Source: Scylla paramamosain
Taxonomy: Eukaryota > Arthropoda > Malacostraca > Decapoda > Portunidae
DNA length: 64,000 nucleotides
Direction of reading: 5' to 3'
Assembly: GCF_035594125.1 (NCBI RefSeq)
Contig: NC_087168.1
Span: forward strand, 8,323,150-8,387,149
Below, one piece after another: positions 42,501-58,475 of the stretch. The notes under the pieces are model-generated. The model saw only the letters and a list, made by a program, of their open reading frames with translations, was not told where the DNA came from and searched no databases. Made by a program: the position numbers and the translations under genes. The stretch's first letter is position 1, and each line of letters opens with the position of its first letter.

Positions 42501-42503
<3 letters not shown>

Positions 42504-42744
42504 CTCCAAACCCCCCCCCACAAAAAAAAAACAGCCCAAGGTTTTTTATTTATTTATTTATTTTTTTTTTTATTTTACATATCAAAACTTATTTGTGTAT
42601 CATATTGATAAATAAGGTGTATATACTCGTATGTACATATACATAAAAAGTGTAAAATTAGTTAAGTCTGACCCGTTCATTTCCTGTAAAGCACAAGTTA
42701 ACACAGGATTTATCAAACTGGACCAACCTGTATCAGTATGACCC

Positions 42745-45273
42745 AAGCAAGTGTCTGTTCTTCATTAATAAAGTGTCAAAATCTTTCAAGATTTAACTCA
42801 TCTCTTGACTTCTGGCACCTAGCCAAAAACATCTCCAATAACTTTGCTTCTTCATCTTTTCCTCCTTTATTTCAACCTGATGGTACCACTGCCACTTCCT
42901 TCATCTGTAAAGCTGAACTCTTCACTCAAACCTTTGCTAAAAAATCTACCTTGGATGATTCAGGGCCTGCTCCTTCCTCTCCTCCATCCTTTGACGACTA
43001 CTTCATGCTACCTATTAAAATCCTTCGCAGCGATGTTTTCCATGCCCTCGCTTGTCTTAACCCTCAGAAAGCTTATGAACCTAATGGTCCTCTGTAGACG
43101 CCGTCACGCCTATAAGGAATCAGGATGTTAAACGAGCCAGTCGTTTACTCGCTTTAATGCGGTTAACCTGTAGTGACAATTAATTTGACATCAGAGCGAG
43201 GAGTATTGAAATACAATAAAACATTCGCATGCACTTAAGGCACATAGACGTCATAAAGAGACAGAATTCTATCATAATAAAGTGCGATAATAACAAATGC
43301 GATACATGTATAATAATTTTCAGTGCATTTTGACATGTAGCAGTTACTGCTAATTAACCACGATGCAACACTTACGACTATGAGGGTCGGCGTTTGAGGG
43401 TCTAGGGTTTATGGAGCAAACAGAGCAAGTCGCAACACCCCTCTTTCTGAAGACTGGGCACAATCTGCCCCATTCTGAGGCCGCTGGGCCAGATATGCGA
43501 CCCCGGTTGACCCATACCTCTACAGAGATCCCTCTGTGTCTTATCTACCCTTCGCGCTATGTCATCAACTTTTCCACGTAAACACAACCCTCACTACCTC
43601 TCAACAGCTAAGCTCTCCACAGCTAGTTCCTCTCACACAACTTCACTACTGCAATTAACTACTGCAATGAATGCAGTTTCCTTAATTTCTACTCTTTCCT
43701 TAGTGTTACACATGCTTCATATTAGTCTCTCGCCACCAGCCTCACAGGACCTTGTGAGGCGAAACAGCTGGCGACTACACCTCCTATTGTTCTCCGAAAA
43801 TGTGTCTGTGCTTGCACCTTAACTAGTCAAACTCTTCCAACTCTGTCTGTCATCATCCACCTTTCCTTCTTGCTGGAAGTCTGCCTACATTCAGACTGTT
43901 CCTAAAAAGGGTAACCGTTCTAATCCCTCAGACTATCATCCTATTACTTTAATTTATTGCCTCTCTAAAGTTTTGAATTTATCCTGAATAGTAGGAATCT
44001 TAAACATCTTTCACTTCACAACCTTCTATCTGATCGCCAAGTATGGGTTCCGTCAAGGCCGCTCTACTGGTGATCTGGTTTTCTTTACTGGTTCTCTTCT
44101 AGAGATTTTGGTGAAATTTTTGCTGTTACCTTAGACATATCAAAAGTTTTTGACAGAGTCTAGCACAAAGCTTTGATTTCCAAACTATCCTCCTACGGCT
44201 TCTATCCTTCTCTGTAACTTCATCTCAAGTTTCCTTTCTGACCGTTCTTTTGCTCTTGTGGTAGACGGTCACTGTTCTCCTAAACCTATTAACATTGGTG
44301 TTCCTCAGGGTTCTGTCACCCAATCTCTTCATATTAATTAATTAATGATCTTCTAAACCAAACTTCTTGTCCTATCAACTTCTACGCTGATGATGCCACT
44401 CTGCACTTTTCCTCGTCTTTTCATAGACGTTCAGTCCTTCAGGATTTAAACAGCTCACGAAAGGAAGCCACAGAACCCCTGACTTATGATCATTCTTAAA
44501 TTTCTGATTTGGGCAGAGCAAACTTAGTATTGCTCAATGCCTCAAAAACTCAGTTCCTCCATCTATTAGCTCAACACAACTTTCCAGACAACTATCCAGT
44601 CTTCTTCAATGACACTCAATTGTCCCCCTCTTCTACACTGAACATCCTTGGTTTGCCCTTTACTTATAGTCTAAACTGGAAACTCCACATCCTATCTCTA
44701 GCTAAACAGCTTTTATGAAGTTAGGTGTTCTGAGTTGGCTCCTCCAGTTTTTTTTTTTTTTCACCCTCCATCTGCTAACTTTGTACAGGAGCCTTATCCA
44801 TCCATGTATGAGGTACGCTTCCACTCATACCGCTCTTTTAAACAGGGTGGAATCGAAAGCTTTTCGTCTTATCAACTCCTCTCCTCTAACTGACTGTCTT
44901 CAGCCTCTCTCTCATCGCCGCAATGTTGCATCTTCTGCTATCTTTTACTGTCATTTTCATGCCAACTGCTCTTCTGATCTTGGTAACTGCATGCCTCCCC
45001 TCCTCTCGCGGCCTCGCTGCTCATCCCTATTCTGTCCACCTCTCTAATGTAAGAGTTAACCAGTATTCTCAATCATTCATCCCTTTCTCTGGTCAGTTCT
45101 GGAACTCCCTTTCTGCTTTTGTATTTCTTCTTTCCTATGACTTGAACTCTTTCAGGAGGGAGGTTTCAATACATTTATCCTGTAATTTTTGACGACCGGC
45201 ACCTCAGTAGATATTTTTCTATTATATTTTTGTTGCTTTTGGCCGGTCCCCTCCTACATGAAAGAAAAAAAAA
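42745..45273 (+). mobile_element. Jockey-like LINE split by a solo LTR
   Basis: Plus strand. 5' part 42745-43092 encodes the pre-RT linker and RT start (FWHLAKNISNNFASSSFPPL, LPIKILRSDVFHALACLNPQ). The solo LTR 43093-43779 follows. The element resumes at 43780 with RT fingers, palm and tail to the 3' UTR and A-rich end at 45261-45273. Multiple frameshifts; palm motif C reads A-D-D-A. Confidence 0.85.
43093..43779. mobile_element. solo LTR, 687 bp
   Basis: Starts TGTAGACGCCG and ends GGCGACTACA (TG...CA with inverted ends TGTAG/CTACA). Flanked by the 4-bp duplication CCTC (43089-43092, 43780-43783). Removing it rejoins the Jockey sequence GGTCCTCCTATT. No ORF of an internal region. Not obviously similar to the other two LTR types here, so it points to a third LTR family. 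Confidence 0.85.
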
Positions 45274-45469
45274 TTCAGCCTTTTTATTTCATTCTTAGAT
45301 TACTTTTTAATAGTTTTTTTTTAAACTGATTTACATATAAATGTGAAGAATAAACAAAAAAAAAGTAAAATCTCCCAAAAAACAATAATCCCCCCAAAAA
45401 GTGACTTGGGTTTTTTTTAAACCGGGTTTTTTCCAACACTGGAAAGAATGGTACGCATTTCCATAGATA

Positions 45470-45472
<3 letters not shown>

Positions 45473-45505
<33 letters not shown>

Positions 45506-45554
45506 ACACTATGCCCATCTAGCGATGTAAACGTGATCATATCTCGATCTTGCC

Positions 45555-45633
<79 letters not shown>

Positions 45634-45649
45634 GTATACATTTCCTTAG

Positions 45650-45693
<44 letters not shown>

Positions 45694-45754
45694 ACACACA
45701 CTGACAATATGCCCATCTAGCGACATAAACGTAATCATATATCTCGATCTTGCC

Positions 45755-45835
<81 letters not shown>

Positions 45836-45875
45836 GGGAACATTATACCAGACAATGGTGTGCAGCTTCTCAAAG

Positions 45876-45914
<39 letters not shown>
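45473..45914. repeat. compound (AC)n / unique / (GA)n cassette, tandem
   Basis: The unit is AC run, then about 55 bp unique (ATGCCCATCTAGCGA...ATCTCGATCTTGCCTG), then GA run, then a short bridge (ATGGTATACATTTCCTTAGA). It occurs twice in full (45473-45630, 45655-45831), with a preceding partial bridge at 45448 and a third AC run at 45878-45914. The unique parts are highly similar. Confidence 0.9.
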
Positions 45915-45917
<3 letters not shown>

Positions 45918-46364
45918 GAGCACCTCTTGCCAGTAGTGTTTATGGCAAAGCGTGATTGGGAAACAATAGACAATGGTGTATATAAATGCATAAACCACCC
46001 AGCGTGGCATAACTGGCAACTCATATCGGTAGGCCTAGCTAGCCTCTGAGACCCCTGCGAGTGATCTTCAAGGTCACCAACAAATTTTTGAATTTTTAAT
46101 TTGCTATTTTGTTGTACATCATCAACTTTATGGAATATTTTGCATTATATAGTGTATATTAGTGAAAATGTAAGCGAAGAATACATTCATTGTCTCATTT
46201 CTCAGAATTATTGATTTGAAAGGGTTACCAGAATTAGTCTTGGCCACTGTGGTGAACCCCAAACACAGGAAGGGGGCAAGGTTGTTCTTACTTGCTCCAG
46301 CCTCACGGGTGAGATCGGGGATGGGACGGGGAAGGGGAATTTAATGCTATGGCTGTAAGTTTCT
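45915..46364. other. noncoding sequence
   Basis: Nothing recognised. Confidence 0.35.
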
Positions 46365-46850
46365 TGAATCAGTTCAAGTCATAAGAAGGAGAAAATACAG
46401 AAACAGGGAGAGTGCTAGAATTTACCAGAAAAAGGGATCAATGATTAAGAATACTGGTCAACTATTGCATTAGAGAGTTTGACAGAATGGGGGTGAGAGA
46501 AAGTACGTAAAAAGTCTTGTGCAGGAAGGCCGAGAGAGGAGGGGAGGCATGCAGTTAGCAAGATAAGATCAGTTAGCATGAAATTAGTGTAAAATATAGC
46601 AAGAGATGCAAGATTGTGGCAATAAGAATGGCTGAAGACAGTCAGAGGAGAGAAGTTGATAAGACGAAAAGCTTTTGATTCCACCTTGTCTAAAAGAGAG
46701 GTATAAGTGAAACTCCCTCATGAATGTGAAGCGTACTCTATACATAGACGGGTATGGCTCCTGTACAGAGTTAGCTGCTGGGGGGTGTAAGAAAAACTGG
46801 CGGAGGTGAATAGAATGCCTAATTTCATAGAAGCTGTTTTAGCAAGAGAT
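46365..46850 (-). mobile_element. Jockey-like LINE fragment
   Basis: Matches the C-terminal ORF region (frame 46684-46445 reads MESKAFRLINFSPLT, then HNLASLAIFYTNFM) up to the thumb at 46850, where another copy's tail begins. It lacks the 3' UTR. Confidence 0.8.
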
Positions 46851-49620
<2,770 letters not shown>

Positions 49621-49639
49621 AGCAAAGTTAAAGGGTATG

Positions 49640-50219
<580 letters not shown>

Positions 50220-50900
50220 TGGTACTGGCGCCACAACAACGAGGTGGCGTGGCGCCGCGTGTGGGAGTGCTTGGTTCACGAGGCGAGTGACACCGAACCC
50301 TTCAGAGGTAGCAGCCGCCGAAGGAGATGCTACCCACCTCGCATCCAGCCCCGCCACCGTGTCAAGGCGGGGGATAGGTATAGGAATGAAGGAAAGAAAG
50401 AGAGGTGTCACTTCCTGGTTTTAAGCAGGTGCCGGGGGAAGGTGAGAATGAGGAAGGAAGTGAAGGAGTGAAGGAGGAGGGAAAGTCATGAAGAGAAAGA
50501 AAGTTTGGTTTGGGCCCCGAGGAGAAGCGGCTCGCCACCGCCGTGATGAGAGAAGGGGTGGCGGTGGCGCCTGAGTGATGGGCCGCCTTCCTGTCGGTCT
50601 TGGGGGTGACGACTGCTGCCTGCCGCGTGTGTGCTGTGTGGGGTCAGGCAGGGCACTGCGCTATTAAGACTCCCATAGTATGAGCGCGAGTTGGTTGAGC
50701 AGACATGATGAAGGTTCCAGTGCAGGTGTGTGAAGCGAGTGACCGCATCCTGATGGCCTCCCGAAGCAGTGTGTCAGGAAGTGAGAAGGAGGCCATAGGC
50801 TCAGACGACTTCACGGGGACTGCTGGCAGAGCAGGGGGTTCACAGCTGTTGGTGGGGCATGCCAGCGGTGCTGGACTAAAGACTGTCTCCGGCACAACTG
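50220..50900. other. GC-rich unassigned segment
   Basis: Clearly higher GC and CpG than its surroundings. Overlapping open frames on both strands (50190-50411 -, 50200-50424 +, 50644-50895 -, 50705-50929 +) reflect base composition; none matches a family I know. It could be a gene 5' end or a GC-rich mobile element. Confidence 0.35.
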
Positions 50901-50930
50901 GTTATGGTAACGTAATAACGTTACCATAAC
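50901..50930. repeat. perfect 12-bp hairpin
   Basis: GTTATGGTAACG, 6-nt loop TAATAA, CGTTACCATAAC: an exact inverted repeat at the right edge of the GC-rich segment, followed by near-repeats of ATAACRTTATTACAT. Confidence 0.85.
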
Positions 50931-51125
50931 GTTATTACATTCAATAACATTATTACATCCCAGACTGTATGTATATCAAATCCCACTAGTGTTCCGTACA
51001 TGCATTATATTACAGACCAGAATGGAAAAGATGACCAGGCAAATATAAAACACGTGGATTAGCTAATAGGTAAAGGTGGTGGACAGAAAGTGAATGTGAA
51101 GAAGGGACGTGGAACACAGCACACG

Positions 51126-51130
<5 letters not shown>

Positions 51131-51191
<61 letters not shown>

Positions 51192-51217
51192 TAAGCATTC
51201 AGGATAGTATATACAAT

Positions 51218-51250
<33 letters not shown>
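51131..51250. repeat. (CT)n and (AC)n microsatellites
   Basis: CT 51131-51188, then 33 bp unique, then AC 51222-51250. Confidence 0.95.
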
Positions 51251-51253
<3 letters not shown>

Positions 51254-51416
51254 AAGAGTGGTGATGTCACCATTACCTTGGCTCAACGCTTTAGCCACTG
51301 GAAAAAGCAAGGCAGTTAAAGGCTACAAGACGCTGTCCTGCCATTAGAATTGTAACAAAGTTCTTGTATATGTTAGAATTTTTATTAATATTAATTCTTT
51401 GAAATTACCTCAATTG

Positions 51417-51720
<304 letters not shown>

Positions 51721-51796
51721 TTTGTGTGTATGTGTGTGTGTGTGTGAGCGCACGCGAATGTATGCGTGTGTGAATGAGTGGATAGGTAGTTACATA

Positions 51797-52900
51797 GTTT
51801 CACCAAAATCTCTTAAAGAGAATGAACAAGACTCAGTGAGGAAAGCCAGAAGATCACTGGTAGAGCGGTCTCGACGGTTGTGAAGTGATAGATGTCTAAA
51901 AATCTTCCTGTTGAGGATAGATTCAAAACTTAAGAGACGCATGAAATTAAAGCAATAGGACGGTACATTGAGGGATTAGAACGGTCACCCTTTTTTTTAG
52001 GAGAAGGCTGAATGTAGGCAAACTTCCAGCAAGAAGGAAAGGTAGATGTTGATAGACAGAGTTGGAAGAATTTGAATTGGCAAGGTGCAAGCACGGAGGC
52101 ACAGTATTGGAGAACAATAGGAGGGATCTCATCAGATCCATAAGCCTTTCGAGGGTTAAGGCCAGCAAGGACATGGAAAAATCTTAATGGGGTGCAAAAA
52201 ACAGTAAGAGGGTGGAGAAGAGTTAGGAACAAACCCTGAATCATATAATGTAGGGCTTTTTGCAGAGTTCAGCTTTAGAGATAAGATGGTAGTGGTGTTA
52301 TGAGGCTGAAACAGAGGAAGGAAAGATAAATAAGTAAAGTTATTAGAGATAATTTTGGCTAGATGCCAGGAGACACGAGCAGAGTTTAATCTAGAAGGAT
52401 TTTTTTTTTTTATTATTGACGAAAGAGTTTTGGCAAGTTGGAGAACAGACTTGGCATGATTCCGGGTCGAAATATAAAGTGCATGAGATTCACGTGATGG
52501 AAGGTTCGAGTACATTTTGTGGGCCGCCTCTCTATCATGTACAGCACGAGAATGATAGGAAAGTTAAAGGCTATTTAATCAGATTGGTCAGTAAAGGGAG
52601 AGGAAAGCCAAATCTGGCGGTGAGCATTGAAGTTTCCATAAATGGAGATCCCTGCTAAAGGAAAGAGTCAGGATGTGTTCCACTTTGAAAGTTGAAAAGT
52701 CAGAGATTCTTTTATAATCAGAGGAGTTAGGTGAGAGGTATACAACACATATATATTTAGTTTGAGAGTAATTCTGCAGTCGTAGCCAGGAGGTAGAAAA
52801 TTCGAAAGATTTAAGAGAATGGGCATGAGAGCAAGTTAGGTCGTTGGGCACATTAAGCAACTTCCAGCTTCGGATTGAAAATGAGGATAGATAAATTAGG
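51797..52900 (-). mobile_element. Jockey-like LINE fragment, RT fingers plus endonuclease N-part
   Basis: 51797-52545 encodes RT fingers and linker (VLAGLNPRKAYGSDEIPPIV-type, CWKFAYIQPSPKKKGDRSNP, SRESHALYISTRNHAKSVLQ). After a deletion near 52550, 52588-52860 encodes the middle of the endonuclease (FEFSTSWLRL, YICVVYLSPNSSDYK). The central endonuclease and the RT palm are missing. Confidence 0.82.
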
Positions 52901-53188
52901 AGGGGACAGAGAAGGGGCTATTGTTAGTTATTTAAGATACCTACGTTTCGGTGAGGTAAAGAAGATGTGGTTTAATAGAGGAAGGTTGATGTTCGATAGG
53001 TTTGAAAATTAGATCCAAGGCTACGAGTGCTGCAAAATTGATGCAGAAAAGTTGGAGCGTATGTTAAGGCACTTTGAATCGGTACCAAAAGAGTAATCCG
53101 GCCTGAGGACAATTCTGATCCCTTGCTTTCCTTGTAGCTTACAAATTCTTCTTCATCCATGCCCACCCACCCACCCAGCCACACACAT

Positions 53189-53460
<272 letters not shown>

Positions 53461-53662
53461 TGAAAAAAAAAAAAGCATTATAGAAGTGAAAGCACGTGGG
53501 GCGAGGAGTGAAAACGTCCGGGTTTCTGCGTCGAGTGTAATGGGGCGCGTCAGTGTGAGCGGAAGCCATCGCGATACGAAGGACATAGTGCGTCGTTACA
53601 GAGAGGCGCGAGTTATTTCAAGTTATTGCAAACGCCACACTGAAAATACAGGCCGAGAGTGG

Positions 53663-53730
53663 GGAGGAGGAGGAGGAGGAGGAGGAGAAGGAGAAGGAAG
53701 AGGAGGAGGAGGAGGAGGAGGAGGAGGAGC
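53663..53730. repeat. (GGA)n trinucleotide repeat
   Basis: About 68 bp of GGA with a few GAA variants. Confidence 0.93.
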
Positions 53731-53760
53731 AGGAGGTGATAGGGACCCTGTAGCAAATAA

Positions 53761-54597
53761 GTAAATGGTGCAGCAAGAGGTTTAAGGGGCCCACTAATGC
53801 TTTTCTCAGAATTATGTCGAATGTGGCGCTGGTGGAGGTCTCGAGGGGGAGTGGTTGTGGTTGGTGGTGTGTTGGCTGGGTTCGTGTGTGAGGCAGTGCA
53901 TTGGTGTAGTTGTGGATTGTACTGTTATGTTAGAGAATTAACGGGTATTTTACATTATTATCTTATTGCATAAATGATTCGTTATGAACTAGAAAAAAAA
54001 ATTGTCGACTTTGATTCAGTTTAAGAGTCATTAAGTTAGAGACTAATTAAAAGTTTTTGTTGTCTATAGAATTTTGTTATACAGGTAACAAATATAATTT
54101 AAGTAAAAATAAATATGCCAATAAGTTAATGAAAGATTAAGTGCAGCGTTATGAGTCTGCAAGATTACCTTTTTCAAATATTCATGTAAATTCCTGAATC
54201 AGATTATTACTGTTGACAATATCAAGACCCAAGTGACGCAACTAGTCAGGTTTGCGCCAGTGGTAAGCTTTCGGGAAATCGATTAACACGACCTTTTACG
54301 TTGCTGGATGCTGAGACAGGCTCAGACCCTTCTCTCTACGGAATGTGAGGCTCTAGGCTCCAGGACTGTGCTATAAAGTTTAAAGTGTGAGGCAGAGTTT
54401 AGTTAGAAATATGAGGGTTTTGCCCTGGAATATGCTCTTGTAATGTAATTTATTTTACTTTATTTTGTGCACTATGTATATAGTACATAGTTAAAGAAAT
54501 ATCAGCGGGAACTTTTTCGTTGTGCTTTAAAAATGGAGAATTGAAATGGTGAAATATTAGTATTTTGTCTTTGATTCTTATAATACATAACTATCAA
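53761..54597. other. noncoding sequence
   Basis: No feature recognised. Confidence 0.35.
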
Positions 54598-54692
54598 CAC
54601 ACACACACACACACACACTAATGAAGACGCGAACAACTAACAAACAAGCAGACAGTCGGCATGCAAAGTAGGCACTCAGACAACAAAATATG

Positions 54693-54750
<58 letters not shown>
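54598..54750. repeat. two (AC)n runs
   Basis: AC at 54598-54619 and 54696-54750. The following 200 bp keep an AC-rich bias (repeated ACAAACA / AGACA). Confidence 0.93.
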
Positions 54751-54751
<1 letters not shown>

Positions 54752-55029
54752 GCAGACAGCTAGCTAAACACACAAAAACTAAACACAAAGATAGATAAGC
54801 AGAAGGAAGGAACACCTTGAGGGACAGATACAGAAACACAAACAGACAAGCAACCATACAAAGAAACGGAAACAAACTGCCAATAAAACAGAAACACATA
54901 AACAAACATACAGAAACGCGGAAAATATACGAGTAAAATAGCCAGGTAGACAAAGAGATAGTCAGTCATTACGGTAACGCCACCTCTCCACACCTCCACT
55001 ACCAGCGAAACGTAAATTTAATCATTGCC

Positions 55030-55085
55030 TCCTCCTCCTCCACCATCACCACCACCGCCACCACCACCACCACCACCACCACCAT

Positions 55086-55129
<44 letters not shown>

Positions 55130-55152
55130 GTACTACTACTACTACTACTACA
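55030..55152. repeat. (CCA)n then (CTA)n trinucleotide repeat
   Basis: CCA-rich 55038-55090, then ACT/CTA 55091-55152. Confidence 0.94.
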
Positions 55153-55577
55153 AACACTGCTACCTCCCCCCGCCGCTGCAATACAGCTCATACAACTCGT
55201 AAAATCAGTAACTATTAGGATGGTTAGAAGGTCCTCTGACACATCAAACAGTTTATGCCCAAGAACCTCATTATGAAAAATTAAATGTACTACTAATTAA
55301 GAAACTAGAAGGGATGATTGTTTCTTGGTGACTGTAAGTGGAAGGAAAAAAATTGCTGATTCTTCATTTCTTTACTTGAGTTGCTGCAAACTTGTTTGGT
55401 TAATGTAGCCACTGAACCCATTGCTCTTCGAATAGCTGTTGATAAGCTTAAACTCACTTCAGACTCACCATACACAAAACATAGGGAACTAGGAATAGGA
55501 AGGTAAGTTGGTTTACCATCAGTAATGAACAGTGATTATTCTTAGCGACAAAATTATTTAGGAAATATCTAACAATT

Positions 55578-55579
<2 letters not shown>

Positions 55580-55668
<89 letters not shown>
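55580..55668. repeat. (GT)n microsatellite
   Basis: 89 bp GT. Confidence 0.97.
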
Positions 55669-55672
<4 letters not shown>

Positions 55673-55772
55673 CATTGTCTCATGCAAGTATGTTTTGGTG
55701 TGTTCGTGTGATATCACTACGTGAGGAAGTGTCTGACGTAGTACATGTCTCTTCGTTGCCTCACGAGCAAAT

Positions 55773-56063
55773 ATGGTGGCGACAAATGATTATGTGGCGC
55801 AACTTGCATTCTGTACTCTGGCGGCGGTGCAGCATGTCTCACTGGTGGGGCCGAGGGCTGCTCAGTCAGTGAGATCACTCTTACTGAACATGACTGGCCA
55901 CTCAGCACTGGGGTCCTGTGAAAAGGGATCTAGGCCTCACTTGTGTCCACGGCGCCGTTCAACTCACGCAGTACAGAGGCGCCCCGTGGCTTTAGTTTTC
56001 AAGGCGAGTATTTCATGCAGCGAGTCCAAATATTTCATGCAGCAAATACTCTCCCGTTTATAG
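55773..56063 (+). CDS. unassigned open reading frame, doubtful
   Basis: 96-residue plus-strand frame from ATG: MVATNDYVAQLAFCTLAAVQ onward, with a more GC-rich, codon-like texture than its surroundings and an Arg/Pro-rich middle. I recognise no domain. The stop at 56061 and the lack of splice or transcript evidence leave it as a possible exon or chance frame. Confidence 0.15.
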   Translation: MVATNDYVAQLAFCTLAAVQHVSLVGPRAAQSVRSLLLNMTGHSALGSCEKGSRPHLCPRRRSTHAVQRRPVALVFKASISCSESKYFMQQILSRL

Positions 56064-56226
56064 ACAGAATTCGATATGTATAAGAAATTAGCAATGAAAA
56101 AAATCATCACGAGCTTTTTATGCTGCAACCATAAATCGGAGAGATGCGAGAGGATCACTTATTTATTTATTTGTTAATTAATTAATTAATTAATTAACAC
56201 ATCCACCCACACCTACGCGCGCACGC

Positions 56227-56386
<160 letters not shown>

Positions 56387-56579
56387 TGTTAAGTGTGAGT
56401 GAGAACGTGGAAAATTCCATTTGCATGAGCGTGAGGAAATTTTTGGTAGTGTAATACTGACAAAAAAAAAAAAAAAAGCTCTTCTTCTCTTTTGTTTCCT
56501 TCCCATAAAAGTCGGACCTTGATTTCGTCCTTTCTTATCAAGCGATGGGAAATGCTATATCGGCTTCAGAGTTCTTTAT

Positions 56580-57290
56580 AGTTTCCTGTCCATGTACAGT
56601 GCCGGATCGCGCCTAAATTAGTTAATAATGGACTAGCCCGTAGACACCCCACTCCCTGCCCCGATCACTGCGGCCTGCCGCCGCCTCACCGCCTCTGTCC
56701 CCGAGCGTGCAGTGGCAGTGTTGCCTCGAATATTTAATGCTTCCGAGTCAGCACCAAGCTGAGCTACCTCCGCCTCGGGCTTGTTGGATAATTATACCGT
56801 CCGGTGAGGCGAATTGGCCGCGTTAGCAGAAACTGGTAGGGCGCCCCGTCGCTCGACAATATTAGGTTGCGGGTGGCAGGGAAGCGACCACTGTGCATCA
56901 AGTTAAGTTAATCTTGCGCGTTATGTGACCCTCTGAGACTCAGTTACTCTTAACTTTCTAAAATTTCTTACATGATTTGAGTTTGTGTCATCAGTAAGAG
57001 CGTCTGCGGCACTGGTAATGACGTCAGGTGGCGGGCAAAACTCCCTGGTACGTAGCGCGGCGGAGGTAATGTCATGAGATGGATTTACATACCAGGAAGG
57101 CACTGAGTTCGGGGATGGTGCCTGTGGCTGTCAGAAGTGAAAGGATTGAGGTGTGGTGATATCTGGATTATTTCTGAAGTGGCTTGATGCAGTGGTGAGT
57201 ATCCGAGATGGCGTGAAAGTGTTATGACAAGTGACTGTAGCGGCGGGGTCCTGAGCCTCTCCCGCGTGAGGGCTGGAGCTAGAATTTTAA
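56580..57290. promoter_or_regulatory. CpG-richer patch, possible gene 5' region
   Basis: GC and CpG density rises sharply (GCCGCCGCCTC, CCGTCCGGTGAGGCG, GGGCGCCCCGTCGCTCG) in otherwise AT-rich DNA, with no transposon signature and no long ORF. It could be a promoter or untranslated first exon. No core promoter motif is diagnostic. Confidence 0.25.
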
Positions 57291-57309
57291 ATGGGTATGA
57301 TTTTTTAAT

Positions 57310-57445
57310 TTTTTACATTTTTTATTTAAGGACACTGGCATAGGGTATTGAAAGGGCGAGAGAAAAAAAAACACACTGAGGTGGCAGTCTCTAAAGGAAA
57401 ATTCAGTGATTATCTATAATAAGAAAATAAATGTCTTGAAACCAA
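57310..57445 (-). mobile_element. Jockey-like 3' UTR remnant
   Basis: TTTATTTAAGGACACTGGCA, then A-rich, ACACTGAGGTGGCAGTC and ATGTCTTGAAACC match the family 3' UTR in order at reduced identity. Confidence 0.7.
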
Positions 57446-57789
57446 TTACATGCATAGACAAAAAAAAAAAAGCATTTTGTATCCCGATATCAAGGCTCCC
57501 TCAAATATTGCATGTGGGACGGGGCCTTGATTTTATGAAGCTCCTTAAAGTCAATTATACTGCAAAGGGTAATCATCTGCATCATTATCTATTCATTTAT
57601 ACGTATCCATATTTTTTTTACCTTGGCTGAGATGCGAATGTTTGTAGCGGCATACTAAGTGACTGAATAACGAATTGACTTTTTCGGTTATCATGCTTTT
57701 TTGTTTCTGTCTTTTATCCATTAATTTATTCTACTGTATTCTTGTGATCACTCATTCTTTTCCGAGGAAGCTGAAATTATTAATTTGTT

Positions 57790-57793
<4 letters not shown>

Positions 57794-57861
<68 letters not shown>
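57794..57861. repeat. (GA)n microsatellite
   Basis: 68 bp GA. Confidence 0.97.
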
Positions 57862-57865
<4 letters not shown>

Positions 57866-57939
57866 TAGTTAACTACAAACACCATGCGTTGTAATATTTG
57901 ATAGAATATTCACTGCACATAATCAACACTAATAAATTA

Positions 57940-58100
57940 AAATCTACTAAGACTTTCACAACCGCGATCAGAAACTTCTAAAAGATTTATTACTTAGGAT
58001 GTCTTAAGTGGAACAGTTTACCAGAAAAATTGAGATCCATAGAAAATAATGTAACATTTGAATTGAAGGTAAAGACACATATCTTTAACAATTACATCTA
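57940..58100 (+). pseudogene. C-terminal fragment of a non-LTR RT protein
   Basis: Plus-strand codons at about 58008-58098 read WNSLPEKLRSIENNVTFELK then VKTHIFNNY. The W-N-x-L-P-x-x-x-R and F-K-x-x-L-K-x-H-x-F pattern is common to ORF2 C-termini of non-LTR elements. It differs from both the Jockey and CR1 families here, so it is probably a third lineage. Confidence 0.5.
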
Positions 58101-58402
58101 AATTTCCGCCTGATTTTACTACTTACTTATGTAATTATGTGATTTTATAACATATATTTGTCATATTACATATTTACAGTGAACGATAGTTTTCTTAAAT
58201 GTTTATATTTGTTACATTCATATACTACATGTTTGTATGGTTAGTGGATTTGTTCACTGGTCCATCTTAGTAAAATATCGTGGTGTCCTAAAACAATTTA
58301 ATTAAAAGAAATTTTAAATAAGAATGATTATCCGTTCAAGGAGATCCGCCTTGAAATAACTGAGATAATAAACCTTTTACTTGTATGATATATGATATGG
58401 CC

Positions 58403-58407
<5 letters not shown>

Positions 58408-58472
<65 letters not shown>
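58408..58472. repeat. (GA)n microsatellite
   Basis: 65 bp GA. Confidence 0.97.

Positions 58473-58475
<3 letters not shown>

Noticed and set aside
54999..55276. Val-, Gly- or Pro-repeat proteins on either strand
   Set aside because: Readings of a (CCA)n(CTA)n trinucleotide repeat.
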